From assembly GCF_032854445.1 (NCBI RefSeq), contig NC_088300.1:38842458-38906457 (forward strand): 64,000 bases of DNA, given 5' to 3'. Each line of letters starts with the position of its first letter. The stretch's first letter is position 1. Position numbers and translations under genes: made by a program. The notes beneath the pieces were generated by a model. The model did not search any database, was not told the DNA's origin, and saw only the letters and a list, made by a program, of their open reading frames with translations. Shown one piece after another: positions 54,861-64,000 of the stretch. This DNA comes from Liolophura sinensis. Lineage: Eukaryota; Mollusca; Polyplacophora; Chitonida; Chitonidae.

Positions 54861-57600
54861 AAATTCCTGTGTGGGCACAGAACCTTCTGACGAGCATGTC
54901 GGTGGAACGAAAATATGAGTAAAAACTTATTTTGTCATGAGCAAAAGTGTGGTGAGTTACGTTTTTCGATGGCTCTGTGGTCTTCTGGGCAATTTTCACC
55001 TCATTCTGTGGCGAATATAAGTATGCGAGTGATGATTAAATAATATTTCACTTTTGTACCTTACTCACAACTGTCATGAGAGCGACATTTTACAGGTCAA
55101 GCTGTTGCTACATATGCAAACCCATGTTTCCTCTTTGTGAAATATCAAATCACTGTCAAAGTGTCAATTTCTTATCACTATAAAAGCATGTGGCACTTCA
55201 GCTTTTCCATGGGGGTTTAGGGGATGTTTGTTTGGTGTGGCCATATGCATGAACATTTATACTTAATTGGTTTGGGAGATGCTTGTTCGGTTTGAGAGCT
55301 GCTTATTTCATTCTGGAGATGTACTTTTGGCAATGTTTGCCTTCCATACGTTTTCGGTATAAAAATGACCAAATTGATCAGAGCAGAAGCCGATTTCGGT
55401 CTAATAAAAGTGATATCCCCATGGCTTGGGGTTGCTGATTGAAAAATGTCAGGTAAGAAAAGCTACAGGGGTTCTAAGTGCGGTTAGGAAAATACTCAGT
55501 GATTTGGGATGGGACCTCTGTTCAACGTTGTATCGTTAGCAAACTACATCTGACTCATTAGGCTATTGCGAACTCTATGGGGCTATGTTTATGTACATGT
55601 AGAAACATGGAGAGGGAGAGGGGTAGCGGAAAACCACTTCAGAAAACAGTATGATGACAACAGCACACTGAGAACCGAAGAACGCAGGGTAAGTCAATGC
55701 TTGCATATAGGGTTATGTTTCTACATAACCATGGCCATTGACTAGGCCTATATAGAGCTACATGTAGGCTATTGGGTCTGCAGAAAGCTTTGCTGATGTG
55801 GTAGCTACACAGTTACAGTGTCAGTAGGGTGCACATGTCGCCCGAGCCATGGATGACAGCGGTTTCCGTGTCTCAGATAACATGACCATTCTCAGACCGC
55901 ATTTTCCGGCCAAGCAAGTTGAAACCACGAAGATCGTACGGTATTACAAGTTGTACGACATGTTTCGGCTTCACAGGAGTAAAGTAAAGGCACGTTGGAT
56001 AAGATATACTACATATATGTGGGTAGAGGAAACTACCATTTTTGTAAATGACTTCTCACATCCTACTTTCGATTTCAAATTTTAGTCATTGGCTGTCGAA
56101 AAAGAAGGAATAAAAGAAGAATGTTTCACCACCACACAAGATTTAGTCCACTTCGACTTCCAACATCCCGCCTCAGCTGTCAACAACAACAAACACCTCC
56201 TACGACGCTCGCTATCTTCCTTGTGATTGGTGGAATTGTTTTGCGACAACGTACTGAGCCAATCAAACAGTGTTTTACATTTACAGCTACGCCATTCCAC
56301 TTTCTGGTAGAATGCAACACCATGCTGCTGATTTCGTGTTGTGACTTGCCGGTGGTGCGAACATTTCTCGTCTGCTTTTCACGGTGATCTGACAGTAAGC
56401 TTAAGCCAACTACACGTGATTGTTTGACACATGAACAAGCGCTAAAGAGACACAACCCAAACAGGCTGCCTATGCAATAAACACATAGTACTGCAAATTA
56501 ATCTAACTGAAATAGGCCTGAGTGGCAGTCAAAATTTTTAAACATCACACCGAGTCATAAACGTTGAGGTCTATTTTAAACAATTTCTGATATTTTAACT
56601 CCTAATTGAACTAACCGAGTCCATATAGATGGACTAAAAGTAGGAGTGGGGTATCTATCGTCCTAGCTAGATTACGTCACAGCAATCTAGGATGATTCCA
56701 CCAAGTGGTACAATTATTAACTTCACATGTAAATTTCTACACGTACATATCTAATTATACAGCGTGTATTTAAAAGTGGTAAACCAATTACCGTAGTAAT
56801 TCCATCTTACATTATCGTGATCAGATCTGTAAAGATTTATGACCCTTGTATCTTACTTCTAAAGATTACTGGGATAGAGCCTATGATGCATACGAGTTCT
56901 CGGGAGGTCCACACGGGGCGCTAGCGCATATACAAAAAGCTGGGGTTAGAATCGTGGCGACACATTGCCTTAGCGCATGAGTGTTGGGCGAATGGGGTGT
57001 ATTCTAACCCCAACTGCAGGTATATGTATGAGCGCCCCCATGCAGAGACAGTGAGAACTTGTATCCATCATAGGCCCTATAACCAAGTAGCACCTCTGGC
57101 TGATTGTTAAATACTATCAACATAGATATACACTATCTGTGTTACTCCTTTCTGTGATCAAATCTGTAAAGATTTGTCTCTTACATCTAAAGATTACTAG
57201 AATAAAGGAAATGTACATATAGCAACTTAACACTATCACAACTATCTTTAGAAGGTCACTGTTTAGTGAGACAAACTTCTAAATCATACCAAGGTACTAA
57301 TATTATATCTACATACATACAAGTACTGGTACATGGAAATACAATTTATAACATTCATGTCTGCTTGAGAAGTGGTAGATCCAGGGTCAATCCTGGGTCG
57401 AGTGACAGGAAATGAAAACCCTGTTCAAAAGATTTATCATGATTGGGTGTCACAAGTTAGTGAAAATCAAAAGCGTTCAGTGCAGATAAATTTTAGATTT
57501 TGGATTGGTGGACACTTTGTGATATTTTTCCCTTAATACTTTCAACCTGGCAGCTGTCATAAGAAACGGTATTACACATTTTTGAGGTTTGATTTGTTTT
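54861..57600. other. TALPID3-TIMM9 intergenic or 5' UTR-intron region
   Basis: No coding exon recognised. The first TIMM9 coding exon is preceded by an acceptor, so a non-coding first exon must lie upstream. Inverted CCAAT boxes at 56226-56230 (ATTGG) and 56259-56263 (CCAAT), followed by a possible donor TGACA|GTAAGC near 56393, make 56.1-56.4 kb an alternative promoter candidate to 53.4-53.5 kb. Confidence 0.35.
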
Positions 57601-57624
57601 AAACCCTTAATATACATGTGCATA

Positions 57625-57890
57625 GGGGCCTCCGTGGCAGACGGGCGTAGCATATCAGCATGGCGCAATGACCCAGAAGCCTCTTACCAATGGGTGGCTG
57701 TGAGTTCAAGTCCAGCTCAGGCTATCTTCGTCTCTGGCTGTACTTTTTAAGATGTGGCAGGAACCTGCGGATGGTCGTGGGTTTCCCCAGGCTGTGGCCG
57801 GTTTCCTCCTGTTATAATGCTGGCCGTTGTCGTATGAGTGAAATATAACACAGCATAAAACACGAATCAACCAAATAAATAAATAAATAA
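57625..57890 (+). mobile_element. SINE-A, full length, with TSD
   Basis: Head ggggcctccgtggcagacgg (box A damaged), box-B-like GTTCAAGTCC, body and (AAAT)n tail. A 9-bp duplication, atacatgtg, at 57612-57620 and 57891-57899. Confidence 0.92.
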
Positions 57891-58634
57891 ATACATGTGT
57901 CTATTGAGGAACAGTTTATTTTCACTGCATTTAGCAATTTATAAATGCAATCATTTTCTTGATGTTTACAGGTAAATACAGTAGATCTTATAAAAATCTA
58001 ATCAGGCAATTATATATTATTATTTTGGCTTTTAAAACTCCAAGCTCAAATCACTGTTCAGATGATCAAGATCCGTACAGCAATTACCTACTGATGATTT
58101 GAATAGTACATAGTCACAGTTAATCATGATGTCCAAAACATAACATTGAAACGTGCACACGCGAAGAGTAGTTTCGGTACTGTCAGAAGCCAATGGTACT
58201 GTATTTGTGTGTCTGTTGTACATAACTCATTTTGGAAAACTGCTCGAAAATAATTCTGCCTCACAACATGTTGATGGATCAGATAAAAATCAGAACTCTA
58301 AAATAACTCAGGACAAATGTAATTTCTTGGCGCATACAAGCTATTGATATCAATTAAACAAATTATGCAGTTATCTTTATTTATATTTTATAGTAAACAT
58401 TCATGGACATTATATTAACTCTCTACATTTGAGAGACCTTTTATAAATTGCTAAGTCTGAAACCTGGATGTGTAAAGTAATATCTTTATATTTATTTTTT
58501 GTCTCTAACTCTTAAATCAAATCTCATAATCTTGGAAACACCTTCCCTTCTAAACAGTACATTAGATATGTGATTTGTCATATTGGTTGAAAGTTTACCA
58601 AGTGTTCTTTCTCCATTTGCCTGGCAGTCTAGAG

Positions 58635-58679
58635 ATGGCTCAGCCTCAGTCATTGGACACAGAAGCCACTGTGAAACAG
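58635..58679 (+). CDS. TIMM9: TIMM9 first coding exon
   Basis: An acceptor (ctccatttgcctggcag) ends at 58627, so seven untranslated bases precede the ATG and a non-coding exon must exist upstream. It encodes [15 protein letters not shown] and ends in phase 0 at GTGAAACAG|GTTAGT, a donor with a non-consensus T at +3. Confidence 0.93.
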
Positions 58680-61600
58680 GTTAGTGTAGTGGTATTGTAG
58701 CAGGTGTGTGAAAGACAGGTGAGTGTGAACAGGTGTATGTGAAACAAGCGAGTGTATAGGTTAATATGTCAGGTGTGTGTGAAACAAGAGAGTGTATAGG
58801 TTAATATCTTAGGTGTGTGTGAAACAGGTAAGTGTATAGGTATCATGTTAGGTGTGTGTGAAACAGGTGAGTGTGTATCCAGTCAGGTGCGTGTGCGTGA
58901 AACAAGTGTATTAGGTATCATGTCAGGTGTGCATGAAACAAGTGTATTAGGTATCACGTCAGGTGTGCTTGAAACAAGTGTATTAGGTATTATATCAGGT
59001 GTGTGAAACAGGTGAGTGTAAGTATCATGTCAGGTGTGTGTGAAACAAGTGAGTGTAGGTATCATGTCAGGTGTGTGTGAAACAGCTGAGTGTAGGTATC
59101 ATGTCGTATATATGAAACAGTGACAGGTTCATATAAATCGTCATATTCCGTCCGTTGATTGAATAGAAAACTCAATAACTGTTTATAATTATTCAAATTG
59201 AGGGGGAGGGGGGTTGTTGAAAGAAATTTTACATAAACTCAGTTTGAACATATCCAAAGTTCCACGAAGCAGCCTGTTTGCGTTACAACTTATCTCCCTT
59301 CTGTGGAAATTTTAGATTTAAGAAGGCAATTTTTGGAAGCGGAGGGGCGTATGAAATCAAACATGAAACGTAGTAAGCTTCTTTAGTCTGTTAAATCGAT
59401 CCTCGCAAATAATTTGACCTACTTTGGCCTCCGATCATTCTGTTTTTAACATTAGCCTTTTGCGAGTGACTGCATGTGAGCGCACAAGGTCTAACTGGTT
59501 TCCTACCCCTGATGTCCGGTGGCGCTAATATCTTCAGCTCCTTTCAAGGCAAGCACACAGTTAGCATCTAGGTTTCATTTTCGGGGGTCTGAAGTTTGAT
59601 AAATGGATTTGAACATTGAAATTAAAATCTTCTTTGTCAGATATGAACATTAACCAGCGACATCGATTCGCTATAAAAGCGTGGTTTTTATTCACAGACT
59701 GAACGTGGAGAACTGTATCTGACAGGACTTCAGCCGTTCAGGCTGGTGAGATCCAGCAGTATTCATCGTGGAAAAAGAGACAACACACTGATCAATGTTT
59801 TTCATCTCTCTAAATATGTTGCCTCTCAATTTAAAGATCATTATAGTTAATACTCCATGGGGTAAATTACTATTTGTGGGTCTTTTTAATTTTCTCATTA
59901 CCGTGGCTGATTTTCTGAGTAAATTTCAAATCAGATTTCGTTTTGAACTGCTCATGTTGATTGAAATCTTCGTTTATTTTGACAAGTAAGGCTAATATTT
60001 CAAGAGAATTTAGATAATTCAGAGCATTCATCTGGATGCACTATTCAGATTAGGTTCTAGTATACATGTAAGGTGTTGCATATATTTTGATTTTCTTAAA
60101 TGTTTTTTTTTTCTTTAGATCATTTTTGACATGTCCTTTTACAGACTGAAAGTTACAAGATCACATATTCCATAAGCCACGAATGCATGACCATTCTGTC
60201 TTGATTCACGATTGAATATTTTCTAAAAGTGATTTTACACTTCACTGTGTCGGCATCCTGTAATACATATGATAATAACCGCAATGTGTGCCGATTGTCA
60301 GTTTGCAGTATCAGTTAGGAGGACGGCTTGAGTTTTTATATAGGCAGTGATAATTTCTTTAATCAATAAAGTATGGTATCATACAAAAATATTAAATTTT
60401 TTTGAACATGTCGAAACAAAAAAAAAAATCCATTTCAGCTGAAAGAAAAACTCAGTTTTGCCCAGAAAGTGTTGGTCAGTACGTGAAAAAATGATTTATA
60501 TGAACCCCTGGAGTATAAATAGATGTTGTGTGGATGGGGAGTAGTTTCCCGAGGAGAGGCCAGCTTACAGCTGTTGTTGGGAATTTCTCCCCTACACATG
60601 TACCTTTAGTACTCTGATTGTGATACATGTATTCCACATACATTTATTTCACTCGAGTCATATTGACGTTGAATTCGAGGTCACTGAAAGGCCACGCATG
60701 AAGTAAAAATCATGTTACAAAGTTTCAGAGAAAACTTATTTCAAATTTCAAAAAACTTGGTATATATTATCCTCTACACTGAGGTTGCAAACTGGACAAA
60801 CATTGGTCTGAAGATCTATGTTTTGCAGAAGTTGCAGGAAAATTGGTTGCTCACAGTTTCTCATTTGTTCCATGCATGTCGTATTGAAGTACCTGGAGAA
60901 GATCAAGGTCACCGAAAGGTCACTAATGTGCTAAAAATCTTCTTACAGGGTTTCCCAGTTATTGGTTCTGTCTTCACTGTTAAAGGTTGCGAACTGAACG
61001 AGTTTTGATGAACATGATGCAACGGTCAGGGTCATGCCAATGTTGAAACATCTGGAGGCTGCTTTTAATGATCAGTGTGTGACTATCATTTACAAATTTA
61101 TTTTCTGATAACTTATGGAAGCCATTTTTCTTTCAGTTCAAGGAGTTCCTATTGTCATACAACAAACTTTCTGAGATGTGTTTTAATGACTGTGCTACTG
61201 ATTTCACAACAAGAAAAGTTTTAGATTCAGAGGTAAGCGAGAATGTAGCCGTGCTTAGGTGTGGGGATGTTTTTTTTCTTTTTCAGTATTTTTTTTACTT
61301 TCTGCTTTTAAAAGTGAAACAATTATATATATGCTTGTTTCTTTAACTGGTAGACAGAGACAGGGTATAAATTCATAAATTAACATAATTACCCCAAGGT
61401 TGCATGGCCCAATGGGAGATTAGGTGTCAGTTGTGTTTAAGGCCATTATCAAGAATATTTCACTTCTGTGGCAAGAATCATAGTTTTTAGGCGAGGAAAC
61501 TGAAAGTAACCAAGAGGAAATCAGCATGCCTCTGCACACAGGCAGACCAGCAGAAGCTGGAATTGAACATGCAACCGCAGAACCCACAACAGGCTTTGCC

Positions 61601-61897
61601 TCCAGTGAGTATAGAAAAATGACATTAAAAAAAATAAATAGAAAAGTTGGTTTTATCACAAACGGTGGTATAAAGTGTATAACTGTGTTCATCCGAAATG
61701 TAAGAAATGAAATCTTCAGTTAAATTGCCTAGGATGTTGGAATTGATTGTCTCTGTTTCTGTTCCTAGGATAAGTGTTCCCTGAACTGTATGGAGAAATA
61801 TCTGAAGATGACTCAGCGGATTTCTCTGCGCTTTCAGGAGTACCAGCTCCAGCAGTCTGAGGGGGCAAGTGTCATGCCAGGGATGATGCAGAGGTAG
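58635..61897 (+). CDS. TIMM9: TIMM9, mitochondrial intermembrane-space Tim chaperone
   Basis: Three coding exons join without phase breaks into an 89-residue protein, the same length as I recall for human TIMM9. The twin CX3C motifs are CFNDC (residues 30-34) and CSLNC (residues 50-54), spaced as in small Tims; they form the two disulfides of the helical hairpin. Family signatures are [20 protein letters not shown] and the highly conserved [20 protein letters not shown]. With Tim10 the protein forms a hexamer that escorts hydrophobic carrier precursors across the intermembrane space to TIM22; this role is from family knowledge. There is no presequence, as expected for Mia40-imported proteins. 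The ATG has G at -3 and +4. Introns are 2457 and 536 bp. It is divergent from TALPID3. Confidence 0.97.
58680..59106 (+). repeat. Minisatellite seeded at the TIMM9 5' splice site
   Basis: About eleven degenerate 34-40 bp units with consensus 'aggtgtgtgtgaaacaggtg' plus 'agtgtaggtatcatgtc'. Each unit carries the last bases of the coding exon (TGAAACAG) joined to an intron start. Four units keep a full CAG|GTRAGT, with donor G at 58719, 58828, 58867 and 59012. Others read AAACAAGTGAGT or have lost the GT. Confidence 0.92.
60665..61020 (+). repeat. Degenerate two-copy repeat in TIMM9 intron 1
   Basis: Two diverged segments (about 60665-60840 and 60880-61015) share 'gaggtcactgaaaggccac'/'aaggtcaccgaaaggtcac', 'ttacagggttt'-like words and 'ggttgcaaactg'/'ggttgcgaactg'. 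They look like an old tandem or interspersed family. The 98-codon frame across them is not supported as a gene. Confidence 0.45.
61137..61232 (+). CDS. TIMM9: TIMM9 second coding exon
   Basis: Acceptor ccatttttctttcag and donor TCAGAG|GTAAGC. Exactly 32 codons, phase 0 at both ends. Contains the first CX3C motif (CFNDC) and [11 protein letters not shown]. Confidence 0.97.
61420..61590 (-). mobile_element. Old SINE-like element in TIMM9 intron 2
   Basis: The plus strand shows 'tcaagaatatttcacttctg' and 'aggcgaggaaactgaaag', then on the minus strand a box-B-like GTTCAATTCC (about 61560). Layout resembles a decayed SINE-A relative. Confidence 0.5.
61769..61897 (+). CDS. TIMM9: TIMM9 third coding exon with stop
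   Basis: Acceptor tttctgttcctag. 42 codons and [23 protein letters not shown], then the conserved [11 protein letters not shown] and a short divergent tail ending MMQR. Confidence 0.97.
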   Translation, partial: DKCSLNCMEKYLKMTQRISLRFQEYQLQQSEGASVMPGMMQR

Positions 61898-62700
61898 AAG
61901 TGCCCCTTAGCAGCCTCATAGGTTCAGGTGGCACAGGTGTGCAGTGCTGTGTATAAGGAGAGCAGACAGCAGTTTGGGATAGGGAGCGACAGGCAGTGCT
62001 GGAGACAGTCAGTGTGACTATACTGCTGGAAAGGCTTCAGCATTCTACACAGTAGGATGTTTATTTTTTTTTTTTTGTGAGAATGGAGTACAAAAAGGAG
62101 GGAAGCATTCTTCTATGGAGTAATGAAATGAGCCTATATCATGTTTGTGAAAATAATGAGAACCTTTCTAGTAGGGAAGAAATTTGGGTTAGTTTTCTAA
62201 TCATCAGCTGAGTACTGCTGTACTAACTGATCTATCAAGGCAGATGAAATTAGCTTGCTATTTTGTAGGAGACAGATTGTATGCAAGCTGTAAGTTCCAG
62301 CCTCGTAAAAATAATAACAATAACAAGAAAAAACAGAACGATTACAATAGGGATCGCGTTCGGAGAGAAAATATATTTAAAAGTGAGAGTCTGTGTTTGT
62401 TATATTTGCTACTGTAATTCTTCAGTGTTTTTGTACATTTACCAGGTGTGTCTTAAAGGGATTCATAATCGACGCTGATTGGCTGACAATGGAGATTGGG
62501 TTTCCTGGGTTAAACCATGCAACTTTAGTTCCACATGAAATTTAGCTTAGCCTAAGCATAGCTTGGACTTGCCTCTCTCTCACACCAGTCAATATCCCTT
62601 TAAGGCCTACTTTGAAAGCTCTTATTCTCTCTCCATTGTGACAGCTGATCTTCATGTTGCATGATTTTGTAATCCAGTGTCATCACAGAAATTAAAGTGT
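61898..62700 (+). other. Probable TIMM9 3' UTR
   Basis: No AATAAA lies close to the stop. The first plausible variant signal seen is ATTAAA at 62691-62696, implying a 3' UTR of about 0.8 kb. This is inference only. A T-rich run is near 62065. Confidence 0.35.
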
Positions 62701-62753
62701 TAATTATGATTTGTATGCTGCTTCCATGCATGCCCTTGTATATAGGGAAAGGA

Positions 62754-63005
62754 GGGTTCGATGGCTTGGTGGTTAGCTTGCTGGTACAGCACAATGACTC
62801 CAGAGCCTCTCACCAATGAGGTCGCTGTGAGTTCAAGTCTGTCTCTTAATGGCTTCCTCTCTGGCTACACATTAGTAGGTGGCAGTAACCTGTGGATACT
62901 CATGGGTTTACCCCAAGGTATGCCTCTTTTCTTCCCACCGTAATGGTGGCTTGTATACGTGAAATATTCTTGACTATGGCATAAAACACCCGTCACATAA
63001 TTAAA
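62754..63005 (+). mobile_element. SINE-A, diverged full-length copy
   Basis: Head gggttcgatggcttggtggt with a decayed box A, box-B-like GTTCAAGTCT, and 3' end 'gtgaaatattcttgactatg', then 'gcataaaacaccc'. More mutated than the other full-length copies. Confidence 0.88.
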
Positions 63006-64000
63006 TGAATACATACATGTATATTGGTAAAGGTTGATGAGTTGTGTGACTGCACTATTTACATGTAGGCCTATGTCTTTGAAGTGTCAAAGACACTACA
63101 ATGTAGAAATCCTCTGGAGCAAAACTGCATTTTCCATTGTGTAGATCATATATATAGTCACAGTGAAGTCCTACATACACATATCCTTACGCCCCTTCTT
63201 GTGGTATATTGGTTTTTATGTCAATACTGTAACGTAAGAACTGCTTCAGTGGGTATGATTTAAGGATATCGGGTAGTATTTTGATGATCAGCACCAGGCT
63301 TGACCACATTGTTATTTGTTCTGTCATGTCAAGGGTATCCTAAGGTTCAACAACCCTTGTTTTCATTATGATTTATGAACACTGAATTGGAGCATGTTGC
63401 TTCACCATAGCCAATTCCAGACAAACCCAAACTGAGTCGGCAAGAGTTAGGATTCAAACATCTGACCTCACTGGTCAGAGGCTAGTAGTACTAAGTAGGA
63501 GTGCATAAAGACAGTACTATGAACAGGATAAACGGTAGGGTTCAGTGTACATGTATGATTTGAGTGATAATGGTACTTTCATTATCAGTACTGAGCTGTC
63601 TCTGATCCGTATTGCAATACAAGGAATTGCCCTATTGATATTATTAAATCATTCTTCACTCAAAGGAGAGAGCTAAACCTGATCATTATCTGGAACATGA
63701 TCCTGACTAACAGTAGCACAATCAAAAAGGCCCTTTTGTGCACTGCACAAACTCTTCATTTTGTGAAACAGGCTGTTCTACACAAATAGAGTCACAAACA
63801 CAACACAAATTTACTGGTGATCCTCTTTAGCTTTACTGGTTTGTTTGTAGGTTGCTCATATGATGTTAGGTTTAAAGAAGAAAAAAACTTAAAAACATGA
63901 AAAAAAAAAAAAAAAAAGGCTGAAAAGAGCACATTTTTTTTCTATCTGGTGGTGCGTACTACATCATTTTGTGATTTTTCCACGCCATACACGTAAAGCC
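63006..64000. other. No gene recognised
   Basis: Unique AT-rich sequence. An A(19) run is at about 63900-63918. 'gttaggattcaaacatctga' near 63448 faintly resembles a reversed box B, but nothing more supports an element. Confidence 0.35.

Noticed and set aside
56121-56455. Overlapping 88- and 91-codon frames on opposite strands
   Set aside because: Neither resembles a protein family. The region is better explained as promoter or 5' UTR.
60712-61008. 98-codon frame in TIMM9 intron 1
   Set aside because: Spans a degenerate repeat (aaggtcaccgaaaggtcac type); no splice or family evidence.

Overview
This window looks like nuclear DNA of an invertebrate animal, most likely a mollusc and probably a bivalve. 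It is AT-rich, its genes carry spliceosomal introns, and it is packed with minisatellites and with tRNA-derived SINEs of a kind I associate with molluscs. The species cannot be fixed from the sequence. No bacterial, phage or CRISPR features are present.

Genes. (1) An intronless IRF2BP-family transcriptional co-regulator lies on the minus strand at 16120-18060. It has an N-terminal C4 zinc finger, a conserved central block and a C-terminal RING. (2) TIMM9, a small Tim chaperone of the mitochondrial intermembrane space, lies on the plus strand with coding exons at 58635-58679, 61137-61232 and 61769-61897. It encodes 89 aa and appears complete. (3) The N-terminal part of an orthologue of TALPID3 (KIAA0586), a centriole and ciliogenesis protein, lies on the minus strand. 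Its six coding exons run from 53254 down to 40050. TALPID3 and TIMM9 are divergent neighbours, as they are in human. (4) One well-formed minus-strand exon at 2899-3007 belongs to a gene I cannot name.

Layout. 1-16 kb: the orphan exon and many minisatellites (32, 45, 51 and 57 bp units). 16-18.5 kb: IRF2BP with a CpG-rich 5' end and an NRF1-like palindrome. 18.5-40 kb: no recognised gene; SINEs, MITE-like elements, minisatellites and a dead CR1-like LINE. 40-53.5 kb: TALPID3, with a 5.1-kb satellite of 96-bp units in one intron and a 1.3-kb array of 75-bp units in another. 53.5-62.7 kb: the divergent intergenic region and TIMM9. 62.7-64 kb: a SINE and anonymous sequence.

Most notable pattern. 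Minisatellites begin directly at 5' splice sites: TIMM9 first coding exon, TALPID3 exon 2 and the orphan exon. In the first two the repeated unit carries copies of the exon-intron junction, so intron 1 of TIMM9 holds several extra consensus donors that match the consensus better than the real one. Two TALPID3 exons also each appear to contain one surplus base in a 4-base homopolymer, which looks more like consensus sequence error than gene decay.
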